A DNA stretch of 64,000 bases from Camarhynchus parvulus. Its lineage: Eukaryota > Chordata > Aves > Passeriformes > Thraupidae. The notes below the pieces were generated by a model. That model saw only the letters and a list, made by a program, of their open reading frames with translations. It searched no databases and was not told the DNA's origin. Made by a program: the position numbers and the translations under genes. The stretch spans positions 16,161,001-16,225,000 of the forward strand of contig NC_044584.1 in assembly GCF_901933205.1 (NCBI RefSeq), written 5' to 3'. Positions 47,301 to 61,037 of the stretch are shown here, in pieces (the stretch's first letter is position 1; every line of letters begins with the position of its first letter).

Positions 47301-50300
47301 AATTTAAAAAATATTCAACTCTCTAGACTAATACTCTCATTCAGACTGCATCAGAATAGAGAGAGAAGAATAAAAAAGAATACCATCGTTAATTTTTTTT
47401 CTTCCATATTTTTTAGAATAAAGATATAATATTGGTTTCTTTCTAAGTGAATTGGGATATTTTATAATAGATTTCTTTCACAATTGTTTTTTCCATGCCT
47501 CTCAGGTAGAAATCCCTAGATCACACTAAACTCCTCAGACTCCTTCTTGGCATGCTATGATGTTTTGGAAAATAAATTTATTGTTTTAACAATTTTTCAC
47601 TATGTGTTTAATGGGGGGGGGGAAAGACTCATAATGCCCTATAATATTTTCAAAGCAATTACAGCTATTTCCCCCTTATTTTGTTCTGAGTGTTTACAAT
47701 TCCAAGGAAAACACAGCTCACTCTAAAATTAGTGAAATGAAGTTTAAATGCCTTTTTTTCACTGGCTTTATAAGCCCTTCCTGCAGGTGCCTCTGCATCA
47801 CCACCAGACTGCCCTGCAAGGTAAGACTGGAGAGCAAAAGCCTTTTAATATAAATATCTTTACATCCAGCAGGGTTTAAAACATGGATAACCATGGCAGA
47901 GCTTCCAAAGGATGAAGCTGTCAAATTAACATGAAGCAGCACCCCTGGCTCATCCTTTCTCTGCTACTTTAAAATCTCCCAGTCAGGGAAAGGTGTTACT
48001 AATAAACAAGATCACTTAATTACAGTATGCTTATCAAATTATGGAACAGCTGTTGCTGCATGCACAGCCTGAAGAGTAAGAAAAAAACAGAATGGGCAAG
48101 AATCGTGGAAACTTTCTGCCAAACACTGAGACACTTCTGATTTCTTTTCTTTTTTCTGCTCCTGACCCCCTGCCAGTCACTATTTGTCCTTGATTTCCCA
48201 CTGTATATTTGGAACAATCCTATCTCCTCTGCCTGTCATGTTTATTTTCAGTGGTTTTCTGGAGCTGTTTTGTATTGCTTTGTTTTCTGGTTTGCTCAAT
48301 GCACTGCAGCTTTGCTGGAGGAGTACTGGAGGCATCACTGCACCATTAATAGAAGGTCAAACACCCAAATCCATAGGCTGTGAAACTGAATTTTAAAATC
48401 CAGGATTTCTCTAGTTAAAACTAGACTTACCTCAACATATTTCTCTATCAAAATGAAACAGGAAAACAACTGCAAATCAACTATAGCTAGGAATTGAACT
48501 GAAATTCAACCAAGGGCACTGAATACAAAATTCGATTATTACAAGAGATTTTGACAAGGAGCAGATATTCATTTCAACAAATGCAATTCCAACGCCTTAA
48601 CACCTGTGTGCTGGACAGGAATTTGTGGTTTGAAATGCTTTTTTCAGGCAGGGAAGGGGACAGAGCATTCCAGCAGTGTGGTAGCTGTGCCCCGTGTCCC
48701 GGGGGTGAGGAGGGCATCCCGCCCAGGCAGATGGAGCTGCCAGGAGCCAGCTCCCATCCAGAGCTGTTTCCAGGCAACACTCGGGGCTGGGGCTGAGCCT
48801 GCTGACACAGGGACCCCTCAGCTGATGGAGAGTCCTGCTGCTGCCTTATGGGCACCGGGAAAATAATCAACAAATGATGCACGTGGAGCTTTGGGAGCGT
48901 TAAACCTTCCTCAGGTTCCAAACGAGCATTTTCTTCTCTCTTCTTGCAGCTCCCCAAACCTCTGCTTTAGTTTGTTGAGGGAAAAATGAATATCTTTTCC
49001 TGGAAACTAAATTTATAGCTACTGAGGCACTGTGTTCACAGCCAAATTAATGTGAGCTTCCTCAAAACATGCTGTGATTATCTCAGGGACTGCTGTCTCC
49101 CCTGGGCTAGAAACCCCAACCTCCTTCGTGCAATTTTTTACCAGAATTTTTCTAACAAAAGCTGTCAATTGCATCAAATTCTGCTAAGGGCTGTAAGGTT
49201 ATTCTGTGCTAGAAAATGCTGTTCGTGACAGAGGAAAAGCTAAAAGCAACAAGCATGCTGAGCACTACAGAATTGATTTAAATCTATCCTCAAGATGAAC
49301 AGGCTTTTTTTTCATCCAGTAAGCCAGGCAGTCTTTTTGAAATAATGAAATCTTATTTCCAAGACATTAGGAGGAAGATTGTGTTCAGTGTAGGAGAATA
49401 AATGCAAAACTCTTCTTTTTCTTTTTTCTAGCAAGGACTGTGTGTCTAATTTTTTCAGTGACATGAAACTTTGTGTGTTGGGGCAGAACTCAGCTTCTCA
49501 CATTAATACAGTGGAACAAAAAAGTGAACATAGTCATTTATTTTGTCAATACCCATGTGCAACACAGAGCAAAGAAAAGTGTAATTATAAATGCATTTAA
49601 AGCAAAAATATATTCAGCCTAATACAGAACAAGCCGTGCTCATTATCTAATACAAAATATCTGAGAGCTGGAGTTTATTTTAAGCAGAGGATTATTAAAA
49701 ACTGTTTAAGTATAAAATACACATCTACCACAAATTACACAGTTTTGTCTGACACTTCTGTGTTTACCATAAGTATAGAAAGCTATACCCTGAATAAAAA
49801 GTGCTTAATCATTATTGGGTTTATGTATGTGCTACAAAGAAAAAACTTACTAAAGAATAAATTCCAAGTATGAACAAGCAACAAGTGGTTTGGATTTGAA
49901 AGCCTCTTCTCAGAAAGGGAAAAGGCAAAAATCTAATCAGCACAAATACTTTTTTCATATGTCCTATAAATTTTGGAGATTAATTCATGATATTCCCTAT
50001 TCTAACTTTATAGAGAGCATTTTCTAAAGGACAGCATGATGAATTAATTATCCAGAGCTGTTGTGAGGGCAAAAAGTGTCTGTGAGAAATCTGTACACAA
50101 AGTAATCAGCCAAAGGTGGCACAAACACGACAGTGACACAACCCAAACACACACAAGGGAAACACGAGAGAAAATCACTTTAACCTCCAGCCAGAACCAG
50201 GCAAGATTATTTCCTAAGGATGTCACTGCTCACTGAAGACTGAAAGCCCTCAGACCCTTGACTTGTGCTCTGTTAGCCTGGAGATGCAGCAAGCTGGAGA

Positions 50301-52399
50301 GTCCCAGGAATTTCTGCATTAATTGTGAGAGCACAGGAGAGATCTGGGAAAATCAACAGGCAAGAAAAAAACCCAGGGACTTACTGAGAGGAGGCTCTGC
50401 TCATGGAAACAATAGGCACCACTTGCATGGGGCTTCTGTGGAGTTTCCTGGGGAGAGAAAAATCACATTCTTAGTGGGAATGAGGGATTCAGGGCAGCTC
50501 CTGCTTGTGCTCTGCCCTCACTGAAAGATCCAACAAAAAATACCATTGCTAATGCACTGCTTGGGCTGTCACTGCACACGCTGTTGGGTCAGAAGAGTTT
50601 TTTTATTGTAGTACAAAGCCAAACAGCAAAATCTGGTTATCGATTCACAAGCATGATTTTATTATTTATTATACATTCCATGGACAGCTTGCAATGCATT
50701 TGAAACCAAAAATCTATGTTTTCATTGCAAATTTACCTACTAAAACAGACATTATTAAGCCATAACTGTAAATTTTCCCCAGCACAGGTTTCTGTTTCAA
50801 TAGGAACACACCACTGTAATTTGCTTTTTGTGTATCCTTCAATTGAAAATTTGCAACATTTTTGCAAAAGAAAAGTTGTCATAAAATGCATAACCAAAAG
50901 GGGGGCATTCAGAATATGTTTTACAAGCACATATTTGGGAATTCCAATAGGGTAACGCTCTATTCCATGCCATTCTTTCTTATTAATGAGCAGCTGTTAC
51001 ATGACACATTTTACTGAATTATTCACTGAATTTTAGTAGGTACAGTAAGCTCAGTCATGTTTTACCTAACAGACTCTTCCTACACGCATTTTTCATTTCC
51101 ATGTGCAAATGGCAACATGGACTCTTTGATACAAATACTCCTAAAAATAAAATTTTGTCCATATTTTGAGTGTCCAAAGATAATACACACTTAGGTCAGA
51201 GTATAATCAGATCAATCTGTCAGTAAATTTAATATACTTTTTATCCACTTCAGTAAAATTCCTATCAGTAAACATATTGGGTATTTTTTCACAAAATATC
51301 CTGCCCTTTATATGTGGTTTCACTTTAAACAAAAATAAATAAAGAAATAAAATAGAATTTTTTTAAAATCAATGGAGTTTCTTTCTAATGCAACTGAGGA
51401 AAAATGGCAGTAGCAGAAAGGCACACGCTCTATAAACATGACAGGAAGGATTACAATGATCACACACCCTGATAAAAGAACTTCAGAGTTTGGAAAGGTG
51501 ACAAGCAGGAGCAGCAAACACTTGAATTTCTGTCTCCTTGAAGGTGGGACCATCATGAGAGGAGCATCTCTTGGAGCTGAGAGCCAACTTCCCGCTGATG
51601 CTCTCAGCAGCAATGGCACTGCCTGACTGCCCAAACCCTCCCAACAACCAATTTCCAAGCTGAACACACAAGTTTCTTCTCATTTATGTGTTGCTGGGCA
51701 AAAGCAAGAGTGGCACACTTAGAAACTGTCCCTCTGTACAGATTTCTGCCCACCCCAGGGAATACCCAGCCCTGCTGGGCACTGCAGCCCACTGGCACCA
51801 CCAGCTAGCTCAGGGCAAACCCCACAGCACTGGGGGCATTCCATCACCCACCCCACTGCAGGGCACCATTTCCAGGGCTTGTTCACACTGAAATTATCTG
51901 CCTTACCAAGCACACTGAATTTGTTACCCAGCTACTCTGGCAATACCTAAACAACCAGCAGGATTTCAGGCATATTCACATATTCTAGCTTTCAGTAGAA
52001 GGAAATACTAGAAGAAACTGGAAAATGCCAGTACTTTTGTGTGAAAAACCTCTACTGTAATTGTGATAAAATCCTATTTGCAGGCCTCAGGATAACCTGG
52101 TTGGCTCTGGATTTGGGTGTTATACCTTATTCCTCACACAGGCACAAAATGCCATTGAGAGCTGCCCAAACAGCTACAAGCAATCCTGTGGAGACACACC
52201 ACCTGCACATTGCCAGTGCTAAATTTCCTTTTCCACAACTGCCATCAATTGTGGTAAAACATGAAACAGGCAAGTTTTGCACTCCTATGACAGAGAAATA
52301 AACTCCAAATCAGCCAAGTTTAGCTTGCAGCTGGTGTTACAATATCTGCACGTGGCAGGCACACCAAGAGCAGGAGAGCCTGACCACAGTGCTCCTGCC
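44375..52399. other. Longest repeat-poor noncoding stretch
   Basis: About 8 kb without a recognisable interspersed repeat or exon. A run of 10 G lies at 47613-47622. A GC-richer patch at 48640-48860 carries frames up to 127 codons without recognisable domains. Confidence 0.5.
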
Positions 52400-52807
52400 T
52401 GTCACTGTCATATTTTCTGAAAAACCCTCCTTGCCCAGGATTCTTCTCCTGGGAAGCTGAGAAGCCTCAGAGAAAAAGGAAAACAATATAATCTCATTTG
52501 CTTCTCCTGGGTTTTGATGCTTTGGAATGTGGTTTGCAGATTGTTTATCCAACTGGTCATTGTTTGATTGGTTGCATGTGAATTGTTTTAACTTAATGAC
52601 CAATCACTGTCAAGCTACGTCAGACCCTGGAAGGAGTCACGAGTTTTTATTATCATTCTTGGTAGCTTTCTGTCTGTATCCTTTCTCTATTCTTTAGTAC
52701 AGTTTAGTATAGTATTCTTTTATATGAAATATTATCATAAAATAATAAATTAGCCTTCTAAGAACATGGAGTCAGATTCATTCCTTCCTGCCCCAGAAAA
52801 TACCACA
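52400..52807 (+). mobile_element. Solo LTR, family B (copy 1) with TSD
   Basis: Starts TGTCACTGTCATATTTTCTG and ends GAAAATACCACA, length 408, TG...CA. It has a CCAAT box at 52600-52604 and AATAAA at 52744-52749. The flanks CCTGCC (52394-52399) and CCTGCT (52808-52813) are a 6-bp duplication with one change. Confidence 0.92.
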
Positions 52808-54279
52808 CCTGCTCTGTTCAGAGACAAGGGAAACTGCACAGGCAGCTGGAGGAAGCCCAGCTGAGTGTGTAGGGAGAAGTTTGGCACAGATGATGATCCA
52901 TTAAGATTCACTTAAAAATGAAGAAGTGTTTCCAGGTGAAAGTGCCAGTACTCAGACACCCCAAGGGCTTCTCCCTTGGAGCAGAAGCTCAGGCAGCCCC
53001 AACAAGCTGAGGTTGTTCTGCAGGGTCACTGAGAGCCCCAGGCCATCCAGGCTTCAAAAATATCACCACAGCCAAGCATTCCAAGAGTATCCCAGACATG
53101 TTGTTATTTTCCAGTAGAAGTGGTTTCGTTAAGCATTATATTAAAGAAAAAAAAATTACCTAAAGCAATAATAAAAATCACTACAAATACATATATACAA
53201 TTACTAAGTCTGACTTAACATCGACTGCTTCAGACCTTTATCAAAAGCCTATGTCTAAATTGATCTAATCTGATATTTTTTAATTCTGTTCTAAAAATGC
53301 AATTAAACAATGATATCTCTTGCTGCAAGTTAAAAGCCATTCCCTTTAGATAACAACCAAATACAACAAGCAGTGAGTTCTGCCATCATTAGACTTCTAA
53401 CCATATTACTTCTATTTTGAGGCTTTTTTTGTTTGGTCTCAGTTTAATTTCCTGTCAGCCTTACAAGAGATTTCTAATGTTTGGGCTGTAGGATATGCTC
53501 TGATTAAAAATAATCTTCCCAATTACTGCCTGGCATGACTCTACTGCCACATGCACTCTGCCACTGGCTTCTGCATTTCTGTCAGCAGTAATTGTGTCTG
53601 TAGCTTCTAACTGTAAATGAAAACCCAGGGGGCATATTTGGGTTCCAGTTTCCTTTGCCCAGCCATATCTTTTAATTTGCACTGTCTGTCAAAAGGAGAT
53701 GTTTGTAGGCACTAAAAGGAAATCCTCAGAACATCAGGTTAAAAAAAGGGAAAAGGAGAAAAAATGAGATGCAACTGGAATATGATAAACCACATTTGAT
53801 ATTTATGCCAGGATACTCAACACAGAGCAGCTCACTGCCTTGATTAGCTTTAGAAGAGAGGACTGAAACCATTTACGGAGCATTTCTAGCTGCACGTTAT
53901 TACCATTAAATTTAATCCTGAATCTTAAGCAACACCTTAGTATGGCTATTTTTTTTTTTAAATTCAATCATTACAATGAATACTTTACAGAACAGCATTT
54001 CCAGTCACAATGGAAAAAATGATTATTTCTCAGGCTCTGGGCCCTGGCCTCAACTGTGCCATGGGGTTTCCATCTCCAGCGTGGCTGACCTCAGACATGG
54101 CTGTTGGACTACTCTGCCCCTCCTCTCCAGCCTTTGGGTGTTCCTGTGAGGACTCCAGACCCCAAGGGTGCCCTTGTCCCCCTCCATCCCAAGGGGCTGC
54201 TGCTCCTGGAGCCCCCAGGTAGACCCTGGGGCTGTCAGTGGGATGCCCTGGGAAGGCTGACCTAGAGCAGAGGCTGGAC
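52808..54279. other. Noncoding DNA
   Basis: Unique AT-rich sequence, turning GC-rich after 54040. No exon is supported. Confidence 0.45.
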
Positions 54280-54665
54280 AGAGTTACAGAATAAAGCAAG
54301 GATTTATTGAAAGGATCTCCTCCATGGATGCACCTTGGGCAGCACAAGAGCCCAGCCAGGGCTGCACCCAAGATGAACCAAAATGGTCACAAAATGCACG
54401 AGCGCTCCCGGGGTCTCTCCCTGGGATCAGTTCTGCTCCATTTGCATCTTGCAGTTCATTGTCCCATTCCAGCTTTAGCCCAGGCAGTCCCACCCTGCTT
54501 GTTTTTCTCTCTTCAGCCCACGGTGTTTGTGCTCTTGGGCTGAGATTTGGATCATTTGTCCTTGGTGCCCAGCTAGAGAAGGAATTGTTTTGTCTCCCTG
54601 CTCTGTGCACAGAGCTCATCATCCCCTCATATGAAGCTCAGACCCACACACTAAAGCAGCACAGA
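54280..54665 (-). mobile_element. Possible LTR or other dispersed repeat
   Basis: The plus strand shows GCAAGGATTTATTGAAAGG at 54296-54314, so AATAAA appears on the minus strand near the edge of a composition block. The order resembles an LTR read in reverse, like 20472-20981. I see no TSD and no second copy in the window, so the identity is an impression only. Confidence 0.3.
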
Positions 54666-57600
54666 ATCTGAAAAATATAAAAGCTAAACCTGAGGCATCA
54701 AGTGGAGCTGGCTCTGCTCTCCAGACCCAGCTGGGCTGTGCTCCCTGGGGCAGCCCAGAGCTCCTGGGAGCTGCCCCATCCCTGGGACACCTTCACTGGG
54801 AGCCACGGGGCTCAGACCTGGCCCTCAGGGCAGCCACAGCCACCAGGGATGTGCTGGATTCACGTTCAGAGCCCACAGGTTCCCTTTTCCTCCAGGAGTG
54901 CTGGAGAGGTGGCCCCATGTCCCAGGGAATGCTCTGTGTGACAGGAGCAGGGTGGGATCAAGGTGCCCTGGGGCACAGAGCCTGGAAGGACAAAGCACCA
55001 AGCATAGGCTGTGCCCTGTGAAGAGGACACAGAAGAAACTCAAGGAGGAGAACAAACACCTGATATAATGCCAGGAAGGAAGCTTTGTGTGGAAGGGAAA
55101 ATGCATAAACAACTACAGGTGCAGGAATGCACATGGGATACTGCAAAGGGTAACAGCATGAAGAATATTAAGAAGACAGTTGCAGTTATTGCTAGGAGCA
55201 AACATTCTGTATAAAATGAAAAATACTGTAAAGTCCTCTAAAATAATTTTCTATGAAGTCTCAGTCTCTGTTCTTTCAAAATTAAGTAATTTTTTGTCTC
55301 AAAATGAAAATGGCACACAGCACATTTGGAATCCAAGAGATGCAGAGCATATTTTTGAACAAAGGAATCATGGATATCCTCTTTGTGATAGGAGGATAAA
55401 CACTGAGATTTGGTGAATATGAGCAGGGATTTGTCCAAATAGCACTTAAAATTGAATAGCTTCTCTTGGCATAAGAACTGATTGGAAATATTAAATGCAA
55501 ATGTTAGTGCTTTGCACTGTGTTTGCTGGTTGATGCTCTATTCTGTATTGTTTGTATCTGTACATGAGGGCAGACACTGCAAAGGTGAGAACAGATTCAG
55601 ACTCAGCTCTGTCCTGAACCTTTGGCACGGCTCTCCAGGTGTTTCCCTTTGTAGGGCTCTGCCCCTCAGGGCATATTCTGTGCAACAAAAGACTGGTAAG
55701 AGAGAAGAACTTCAACACATCAACTGAAAGGTCTGTGCAGTGGAGATTGTGACCACGACTGCCTTCACAGCTGCAGGGTGGTACAGAGGAAAAATGGCAC
55801 AGTTCTGTTCAAATATTACTTTTAAATTATTGTACAAGCTATGTAAGAAATCCTTTGTGTCCCTCTGAGCCCTAAAGGGCAGCAGGGCTGCACGTGCTGC
55901 AGCACAGAACTAAACTGTGATAACCTCAAGCTATCCTTGCTTCTATTTCCATATCTTACCTGAGATAAAACCATCACTTACAATGTATATCTCCCTACCT
56001 GTGACTAAAACTGCCAGAAGGTTTAAATAAATACCTAAAAAAGAAGGTAAAGCCTCTGAGTTAAAAAGGGCTACTCCTGTGACTGAGGCCATGTGGATGT
56101 TTACATGTTTACCCAGCATAAAACCTGTAGGATTAAGTACAGCAGCAAACATATCATGAAGCTGAAAGGAATGTGGGTCTCTTACAAAAAGACCTTTGAG
56201 AATTTTGGCTGCAGAGACAGCTCAGAGGCAGAGCCTCAGCTCCTCTGCCAACGCAGGGAAGGGGCAGAGCCCAGGGCACAGAGCTTCCCCATTCCTATTG
56301 CCATTGTGACCCTTACAGGTCCCAGAGCTTTTCTTCTCACTTTTTTTGGTTGGTTGTTTCTCCCCACTTTCCTACAGCACAGACTGTTCTGCCCCATGAG
56401 CAGGCAGAAAATTCCACCCAGAGCAGCAGCGCTGCTCCCATGTTAGCCCTGGCAACACAGCTGTGCCAGCCAGAGTGAGACCACTCATCACTCATTCCAG
56501 GAAACAACGTGCTCAAAGGAGGTGCAGAAATAACAAAATAATCTGAAAAAGGCTCAACTGTCCTCATCTGCCACTAGAGAAGTCCTTCCACCAATTCCAG
56601 TGCTGAGATGTCAGCCCTGACAAACACTGGGAAGCAGGAACATTACAGTTCCAGAACACAGGCTTTGCATTCTGCATTTTTAAACTAGTGCTTCTCTCAT
56701 CTATCACAGGTCAAGAAATAAATCACAGCTCTATAAGCAATGCAGTTCAGAGAGAAATAGCCCATGTAGAGAGAAGAATGGTAAGATTAGCCATTTGCTA
56801 TTATTTTTAATAGAAATTTCAACATTGCTTAAGAAATGTAGATGTTAATAACATCTGAAATCAAGGACCAGTATAGGAAAAAATAAAAACAAACCAAAGT
56901 CCACCAGTTTATCCCACAGCTTTATGATTTATGACACAATTATTCTTAGAGAAACAGCACAACTCTAGGCTAAATCTCTGAGCACTAACAGAAAAATAAT
57001 AGTTAGAGGGTCCATCACATTCCACAGACTGGAGCATGTCTCTTGTGGACAAAGCAAAGCAAAAATCTCATTTGGGTAGACACACCAAATTTTCTGATCC
57101 AAAAGACATTTCTATCACCACAGAAAATAAAAACATCAATTCACATGCTGGATTCAGAGAGGGGGTGGGATGGATCAGCTGACAAACACCAACCTCCAGG
57201 AAAATGGATCTTTGTAAGGTCATCAGGGCTTGCAGGGGTCCAGCTTCCCCCAGATATCACAAACCATGCTGGAGGCATCCCCAGCCCGTGGCACCCACCT
57301 CAGGCCACTGCTGCACAGAGGGGAAAGGTTACTCTACCCTTGGCACAGGGGCTATTGGAGTTTTATCTAAAGGGCTCTTATGTTTATGCAGAAAAATCAT
57401 TTCTGTGTGAAAAAAGGCAAAAAATAAAATAATCTAAGCCTGGCAAGTTTGGAGATTTATTCATGCTACATAAAATGATTACAACTGATTTCAACAAGCC
57501 GGTGTTTGTTTTATACAACACAGGAGAGCCTTGGGCTGAAGGAATTATTTATTGTTGTTGCTCCCAGCTGGGTGCAGTTTGACAATGATTACAAAATGTA

Positions 57601-57821
57601 AAGTCACAATTAGGGAGAAGTCCATGCAGATCCCACAGTGGAGTAGAATTGTTCTCCTCTGATCAGAAGGAAAAAAAGGAGGAAGCTCAGCTGTGTCAAG
57701 CAGTAAATTTTCCCCAAGAGTAACATGACTTTTCCATGGGAGAAAAAAGGACCAAAAAGTATAAATGATGCAACCCATAGACATCAGTGGGAAACTCTTG
57801 GGATAAACAAAAAGGTGAGTT
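54666..57821. other. Noncoding DNA
   Basis: GC-rich unique DNA to about 55020, then AT-rich. Frames up to 129 codons show no recognisable domain. Confidence 0.45.
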
Positions 57822-58246
57822 TGTGGCATTCACATTCTCTGAAAAATCCCTTCACCCAGGATTTTTCTCCTGGGAAGATAAGAAGCCTCAGAGAAAAGGA
57901 AAACAATTCTTATCTCATTTGCTTCTCCTGTGTTGTGCTCACATGTGGAATGTGTTTGGAGATTGTTTACCCACAGGTGATTGTTCCATTGGATTCTGCT
58001 GTGAGTTGTTTTCACTCTTGGACCAATCAGGGCCAAGCGGTGTTAGGACTCTGGAGAAAGTCACGAGTTTTCATTATTATCTTTTTAGCATTCAGTAAAT
58101 ATCCTTTCTTTATTCTTTAGTACAGTATAGTATTCTTTAATATAATAGACTGTAATAAAGTAATAAATTAGCCTTCTGAGAACATGGAGTCAGATGCATC
58201 ATTCCTGCCTTTGCTGGGGCATTCCCTGCAAATAATGAGTACAATA
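57822..58246 (+). mobile_element. Solo LTR, family A, with exact TSD
   Basis: Starts TGTGGCATTCACATTCTCTG and ends ACAATA, length 425. It has a CCAAT box at 58023-58027 and AATAAA at 58162-58167. GTGAGTT precedes it (57815-57821) and follows it (58247-58253). Its 3' end, the downstream TSD and about 100 bp of flank were later duplicated in tandem. Confidence 0.92.
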
Positions 58247-58557
58247 GTGAGTTTTTTAAACTAGAGTTCTTTCAGCAGGAAAATAATCAGAATTGCAAAC
58301 ATCACACATTTCTGAGTGACCAGTTCCACGCATTTTTTCTTTAATAAAATATAGTCTAATATTAATATGTCATAAATTAATAAATTAGCCTTCTGAGAAC
58401 ATGGAGTCAGATGCATCATTCCTGCCTTCCTCAGGGCATTCCCTTGCAAATAATGAGTACAATAGTGAGTTTTTTAAACTAGAGTTCTTTCAGCAGGAAA
58501 ATAACCATATTTATAAACATCACACATTTCTGAGTGACCAGTTCCACACATTTTTTC
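58133..58557 (+). repeat. Tandem duplication across an LTR 3' end
   Basis: Unit 1 (about 58133-58336) contains the last ~115 bp of the LTR, its TSD and flank. Unit 2 (about 58337-58557) repeats the same order. GCAAATAATGAGTACAATAG lies at 58228 and again at 58446, a 218-bp offset. TTCTTTAA occurs at both unit starts (58133, 58337) and may be the junction microhomology. Confidence 0.9.
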
Positions 58558-60194
58558 CTTCCTCCATGCCCTTTCCCAGCACCCCAGAAGAATCCCAGCC
58601 TGCAGACAGTACTACCCCCTCCATCCCCCCAGCATCAGGAGCTGCAGCCCAGCTAAATGACACCTGGGGAATGAAGCCACCCATCACTGGGAGGGGGCTG
58701 AGAGGCTGGGACAGGAGCCTGCCAGCCCCTGCAAATCCCTCACAGAGCATCTGAGCCTGACACTTAATATTCACACTGGATTGCAAGCTATGTACTCAAG
58801 GATAAAGCTCAGTAATAATAAAGATTCACAGTCTGACAGGCTCAGCATACAAATTCTCAGTGCAGAGCTCACTTTGAATATTTTTTTTTTAATCTTAAAA
58901 GGAATCAGGAATTTTCCTCTTATAAAAGAAACAACAGTACTTGCCATTTAGTGAGGGAAACAATGGAAGGAGAAAATGTAATTTTAGTATAAGTTTAGAT
59001 ATTGGTAAAGAAGCACCAAAATAAATATTTTATTTCAATGTCAGAACATTATGTCCCCAGTCCTTGTCTTGCTCATCAGACACAGGAATACATCAAATAA
59101 GCTATGCAGTTTCTTTTTATGCAGGGCCAAATCCTTTCAGCCAGAAATATACTACTTTAAACCATTTAAGAATTTGCCCACACTTCTAATAATTTATGCC
59201 TTGTATTTAGCATGTCAGCTGTGAAGCCAAAATCCTGGAAATATTTAAAACCTTGATATATGTTACCAGAACAAGGTACCTAACAGTGGTCTCACTAGTC
59301 CCAATGCTGGGTCACCAATGAACAAATTTCTAGGTGCTGTTTAAACTTCATTCTACGCCTCAGTCTTAGTCATGTTTTATTTTAATATTTTATTCAACCT
59401 TACTAAGTACTGTGCTTTGTACAGTAATATATTAATTGTTTATTTTAAGTCATAGCCAATTTTTTTTTTTTTTAGTTTTCTATTTAATGTTTATTTTATG
59501 TTACAACAACTTGGCAACTTGCTCCTGGGGTGGTTTTTCTTTTTGCTTGTTATGTAAATGTTATAGATGTAGGAAGTGGTGTAAAATTAACAAAATTATA
59601 ATTAAATTCCTGATAGTTTTTACACTGAAAACACTGTTACTAAACATTATCTCCCCTTAGACACTTTTCCTTGTTTCATATTTTGCTTCAAATGTCTACA
59701 ATTCTATTACTAAATCTACTTTTTTCTTTTAAAACCACATTGCATCCAGCTTAACTCCATCTCACTAAATCACCTTTTTAGTCATACCTTGATTCATTAC
59801 ATTTCACTGCCTTTCATATTTAAATTATTCCATTTCTTTCCCTACTCCCCACAATACTTTGAACATGACAAGTCTCACTTTGTACAGGGATTTCTCATAC
59901 TGCACCCTCACAGAACTCCCTCTATTAACACCTGATCATTCTCCCTGCAAGTTTTCCTGCAGAACTGCCTTCCAAAACAATCCCAACTTTGCACATTCAG
60001 TCCCACCCCTTAATTCTATTTACATTTCGTGAGCACCAGGACAGTCAGCACTGGATTTGCTGCATCAGAAACCAAGGGATGAACACTGAACTCCAGCCCT
60101 GCACCAAGCTCCTCCTACCCATGGGGATTCAGCCAAGAATTGAGGCTCCATCCCTGTGCCCACATCCCGCAGGATCAGAGGTTTTGTGGGACAC
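58558..60194. other. Noncoding DNA
   Basis: AT-rich unique sequence with T-runs near 58880 and 59460. 59690-60000 is pyrimidine-rich on the plus strand. No exon is supported. Confidence 0.5.
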
Positions 60195-61037
60195 TATTGT
60201 ATTTGTGGGATGCCCTGTGGCAGGAAGGAATGATCAATCTGACTCCATGTCCTCAGAAGGCTAATTTATTTTTTTATGGTACTATATTATTGTGGTATTT
60301 TCAGAGTCCCCTGTCATGGGGAGGAAACATGAATCTGACTCCAAGTTCTTAGAAGGCTAATTTATTATTTTATGATATATATTATATTAAAGAATGCTGT
60401 ACTAAACTGTACTAAAGAATAGAGAAAGGATACAGACAGAAGGCTACAAAGAATGATAATAAAAACTCGTGGCTCTCTAGAGTCCTGACACAGCTGGACA
60501 GTGATTGGTCATTGAGCAAAAACAATTCACATGAAACCAATGAAACAATGACCTGTTGGATAAACAATTTCCAAACCACATTACAAAGCACCAAAACAGA
60601 GGAGAAGCAAATAAGACAATATTGTTTTCCTTTTTCTCTGAGGCTTCTCAGCTTCCCAGGAGAAAAATCCTGGCAAAGGGATTTTTCCAGAAAATACGAC
60701 AGTAATATATTATATTAAAGAATACTGTACTATACTATACTAAAGAATACAGAAAGGATACTTACTGAATGCTAAAAAGATAATAATGAAAACTCCTGAC
60801 TCTTTCCAGAGCCCTGACACAGCCTGGCCCTGACTGGCCAAAGAGTGAAAACAACTCACAGCAGAATCCAATGGAACAATCACCTGTGGGTAAACAATCT
60901 CCAAACACATTCCACATGAGCACAACACAGGAGAAGCAAATGAGATAAGAATTGTTTTCATTTTCTCTGAGGCTTCTCAGCTTCCTAAAAGAAAAAATCC
61001 TGGGTGAAGGGATTTTTTCAGAGAAGTGAATGCCACA
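60195..61037 (-). mobile_element. Solo LTR, family A, interrupted by a family B LTR
   Basis: The host LTR consists of 60195-60290 and 60714-61037, about 420 bp once the insertion and one TSD copy are removed. That agrees with the 416-425 bp of the other family A copies. On the minus strand it begins TGTGGCATTCACTTCTCTGA. The exact 6-bp TSD GGACAC lies at 60189-60194 and 61038-61043. Its CCAAT box has mutated to CCAGT (near 60833-60837, reverse). Confidence 0.92.
60291..60707 (-). mobile_element. Solo LTR, family B (copy 2), nested
   Basis: A 417-bp element inserted in the host LTR and flanked by the exact 6-bp duplication TATTAT (60285-60290 and 60708-60713). On the minus strand it ends GAAAATACCACA, as the family B copy at 52400 does. 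It starts TATTACTGTC instead of TGTCACTGTC, two transitions at the terminus. It has a reverse CCAAT box at 60504-60508 and TTTATT at 60361-60366. Confidence 0.93.
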
